Assembly: GCA_013215145.1 (NCBI GenBank)
Contig: JABSRP010000012.1
Span: 62,001-126,000 of the forward strand
Direction of reading: 5' to 3'
DNA from: Pseudobacteriovorax sp.
GTDB lineage: Bacteria > Bdellovibrionota_B > Oligoflexia > Oligoflexales > Oligoflexaceae
DNA length: 64,000 nucleotides
Below are positions 63,184 through 64,000 of this stretch, in pieces; within the stretch, counting starts at the first letter, position 1; each line of letters opens with the position of its first letter. The notes beneath the pieces were generated by a model. The model did no database searches. It was not told the origin of the DNA and was given only the letters and a program-made list of their open reading frames with translations. The position numbers and the translations under genes were made by a program.

Positions 63184-64000
63184 CTATCGATCTTTAAGAT
63201 CAAATTTGATGATAACTCGTTGCTGTTGATTACAATTAATTCGTCTACATAGCTCACGCCTGCTTAGCCCTGCATCAATCTCTTTTCCTTTGATGTTTTC
63301 TGCTAAGTAACTGCGGCCAGATACGTTGACCAAAGAAAGTAATCTCTTTTGGTTTTTGTATCTCATTTTATTGACGTCGAATATGTGTTCAAATATGGAT
63401 TTTGCGCGTTGGTAACTAAGATCCAAGTTGTAGTTCACAGCGTCTCTGTCTGCTGCAGATAAACTCTGCGGATCAACAAACTTACCGCGGTAAGTAGGTG
63501 AAGCAAAACCGATAATTTCAACTGTTTCCACAAGGGGGGCGATTTTTTTATCTTCCAGTAGCTGCTTGGAATATATGGGAATAAATTTTCCGAGAGACCG
63601 AATCATCGACGGTTTTAGTTTAGAGCTACCAGTATCAAAGTAATCATCACCAAAGGTTAATGTCACGTCTCCCGTATTGGGATCTACCTTAGCTTCCACT
63701 CCTGCTCGCTCCAGAGCTCTTTTGAGGTTTCGCGCTAAATTCTTTCTTGCTTTCTCTCTGGCTTTGCTCTCTCTAGCAATCTTTGCCAGATCTTTCTTCT
63801 CGTCTTCCAAGGCATCGATGTATTTTTGATAACCCTCTTTTTCTTTTTGGTTTTTCGAAATAGCATCTTCAGCCTGAGCAATCTTCCCTTGGAGGGCATT
63901 GACCTTATTAGCGAGTTCTTTCTTAATACCTTCGGCCTTTGCTTTGTAGGCCTTCTGAGCCGCCTCTTTTTCCGCAGCTGTTGCTCGGGCAGATTTTAAT
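63184..64000 (-). CDS. OmpA/MotB-like protein with long coiled coil, N-terminus outside window
   Basis: The frame is open to the right edge, so at least 271 residues are seen and the N-terminal membrane segment is missing. The upstream part (63811-64000) encodes an Ala/Lys/Glu coiled coil. The C-terminal OmpA-like domain has FGDDYFDTGSSKLKPSM (peptidoglycan-binding start) and VEIIGFASPTYRGKFVD, then SYQRAKSIFEHIF and a terminal QQRVIIKFDLKD. This should anchor to the cell wall while the neighbour forms the channel. The long coiled coil is unusual for MotB, TolR or ExbD. Confidence 0.8.
   Translation of the reverse strand, partial: LKSARATAAEKEAAQKAYKAKAEGIKKELANKVNALQGKIAQAEDAISKNQKEKEGYQKYIDALEDEKKDLAKIARESKAREKARKNLARNLKRALERAGVEAKVDPNTGDVTLTFGDDYFDTGSSKLKPSMIRSLGKFIPIYSKQLLEDKKIAPLVETVEIIGFASPTYRGKFVDPQSLSAADRDAVNYNLDLSYQRAKSIFEHIFDVNKMRYKNQKRLLSLVNVSGRSYLAENIKGKEIDAGLSRRELCRRINCNQQQRVIIKFDLKDR

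Noticed and set aside
62236..64000. Zorya defence motor (ZorAB)
   Set aside because: ZorA has a very long cytosolic tail and ZorCDE-type genes are expected; the channel here is 312 residues. The right neighbour is unseen, so this is not excluded fully.

Overview
The window reads as one contiguous stretch of chromosome from a Gram-negative, flagellated, free-living or predatory-type bacterium with moderately low GC content. LptD, LpxD, many lipoproteins and many outer-membrane barrels show an LPS-containing outer membrane. The SecD-SecF fusion, PEGA-tailed Ser/Thr kinase, two-receiver/repeat proteins, HAD-IG nucleotidase, divergent flagellin and frequent TTG/GTG starts together suggest Bdellovibrionota/Oligoflexia or a related former deltaproteobacterial lineage. 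This placement is an inference from gene content, not from a marker gene. I saw no rRNA, tRNA, CRISPR array, insertion sequence or prophage.

Layout. 1-13 kb: rmuC (cut by the left edge), xseAB (exonuclease VII), a membrane dynamin-like GTPase, a flavin reductase with a small outer-membrane protein, gap (GAPDH), a pentapeptide-repeat protein, a lipoprotein/barrel pair, a Ski2-like helicase and coaE. 13-24 kb: a signalling and envelope block. On the minus strand are a PEGA Ser/Thr kinase, a HAD nucleotidase, a PilZ protein and a TPR-beta-barrel protein. On the plus strand are a PP2C phosphatase, a membrane protein with a GYF_2-like head and a second TPR-beta-barrel protein. This is the best candidate in the window for an undescribed system. 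24-33 kb: a degenerate S41 peptidase, a plus-strand run (CPBP protease, trmL, hisC, receiver-TPR protein, sixA and a small membrane-anchored protein), a second flavin reductase, azurin and a lipoprotein. 33-46 kb: secDF, folC overlapping lptD, divergent purA/purB, lpxD and a large lipoprotein. 46-56 kb: a DUF938 methyltransferase, a Sel1/pseudo-receiver protein, a hexapeptide acyltransferase, small unknowns, lepB, a PfkB kinase, pgsA, nadB and an App1-like phosphatase. 56.7-59.6 kb: a flagellin and a chemoreceptor in one transcription unit behind a good sigma-28 promoter. 60-64 kb: yceI, oxyR with a terminator in its leader, a GNAT enzyme and a MotA/TolQ-OmpA pair with a long coiled coil, cut by the right edge.

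Many neighbouring genes overlap or abut, including convergent 3' ends that share coding bases. Several genes needed a start different from the longest open frame. coaE has no ATG, GTG or TTG upstream of its P-loop and probably starts at a rare codon. Clear intrinsic terminators follow secDF, yceI and the MotA/OmpA genes.
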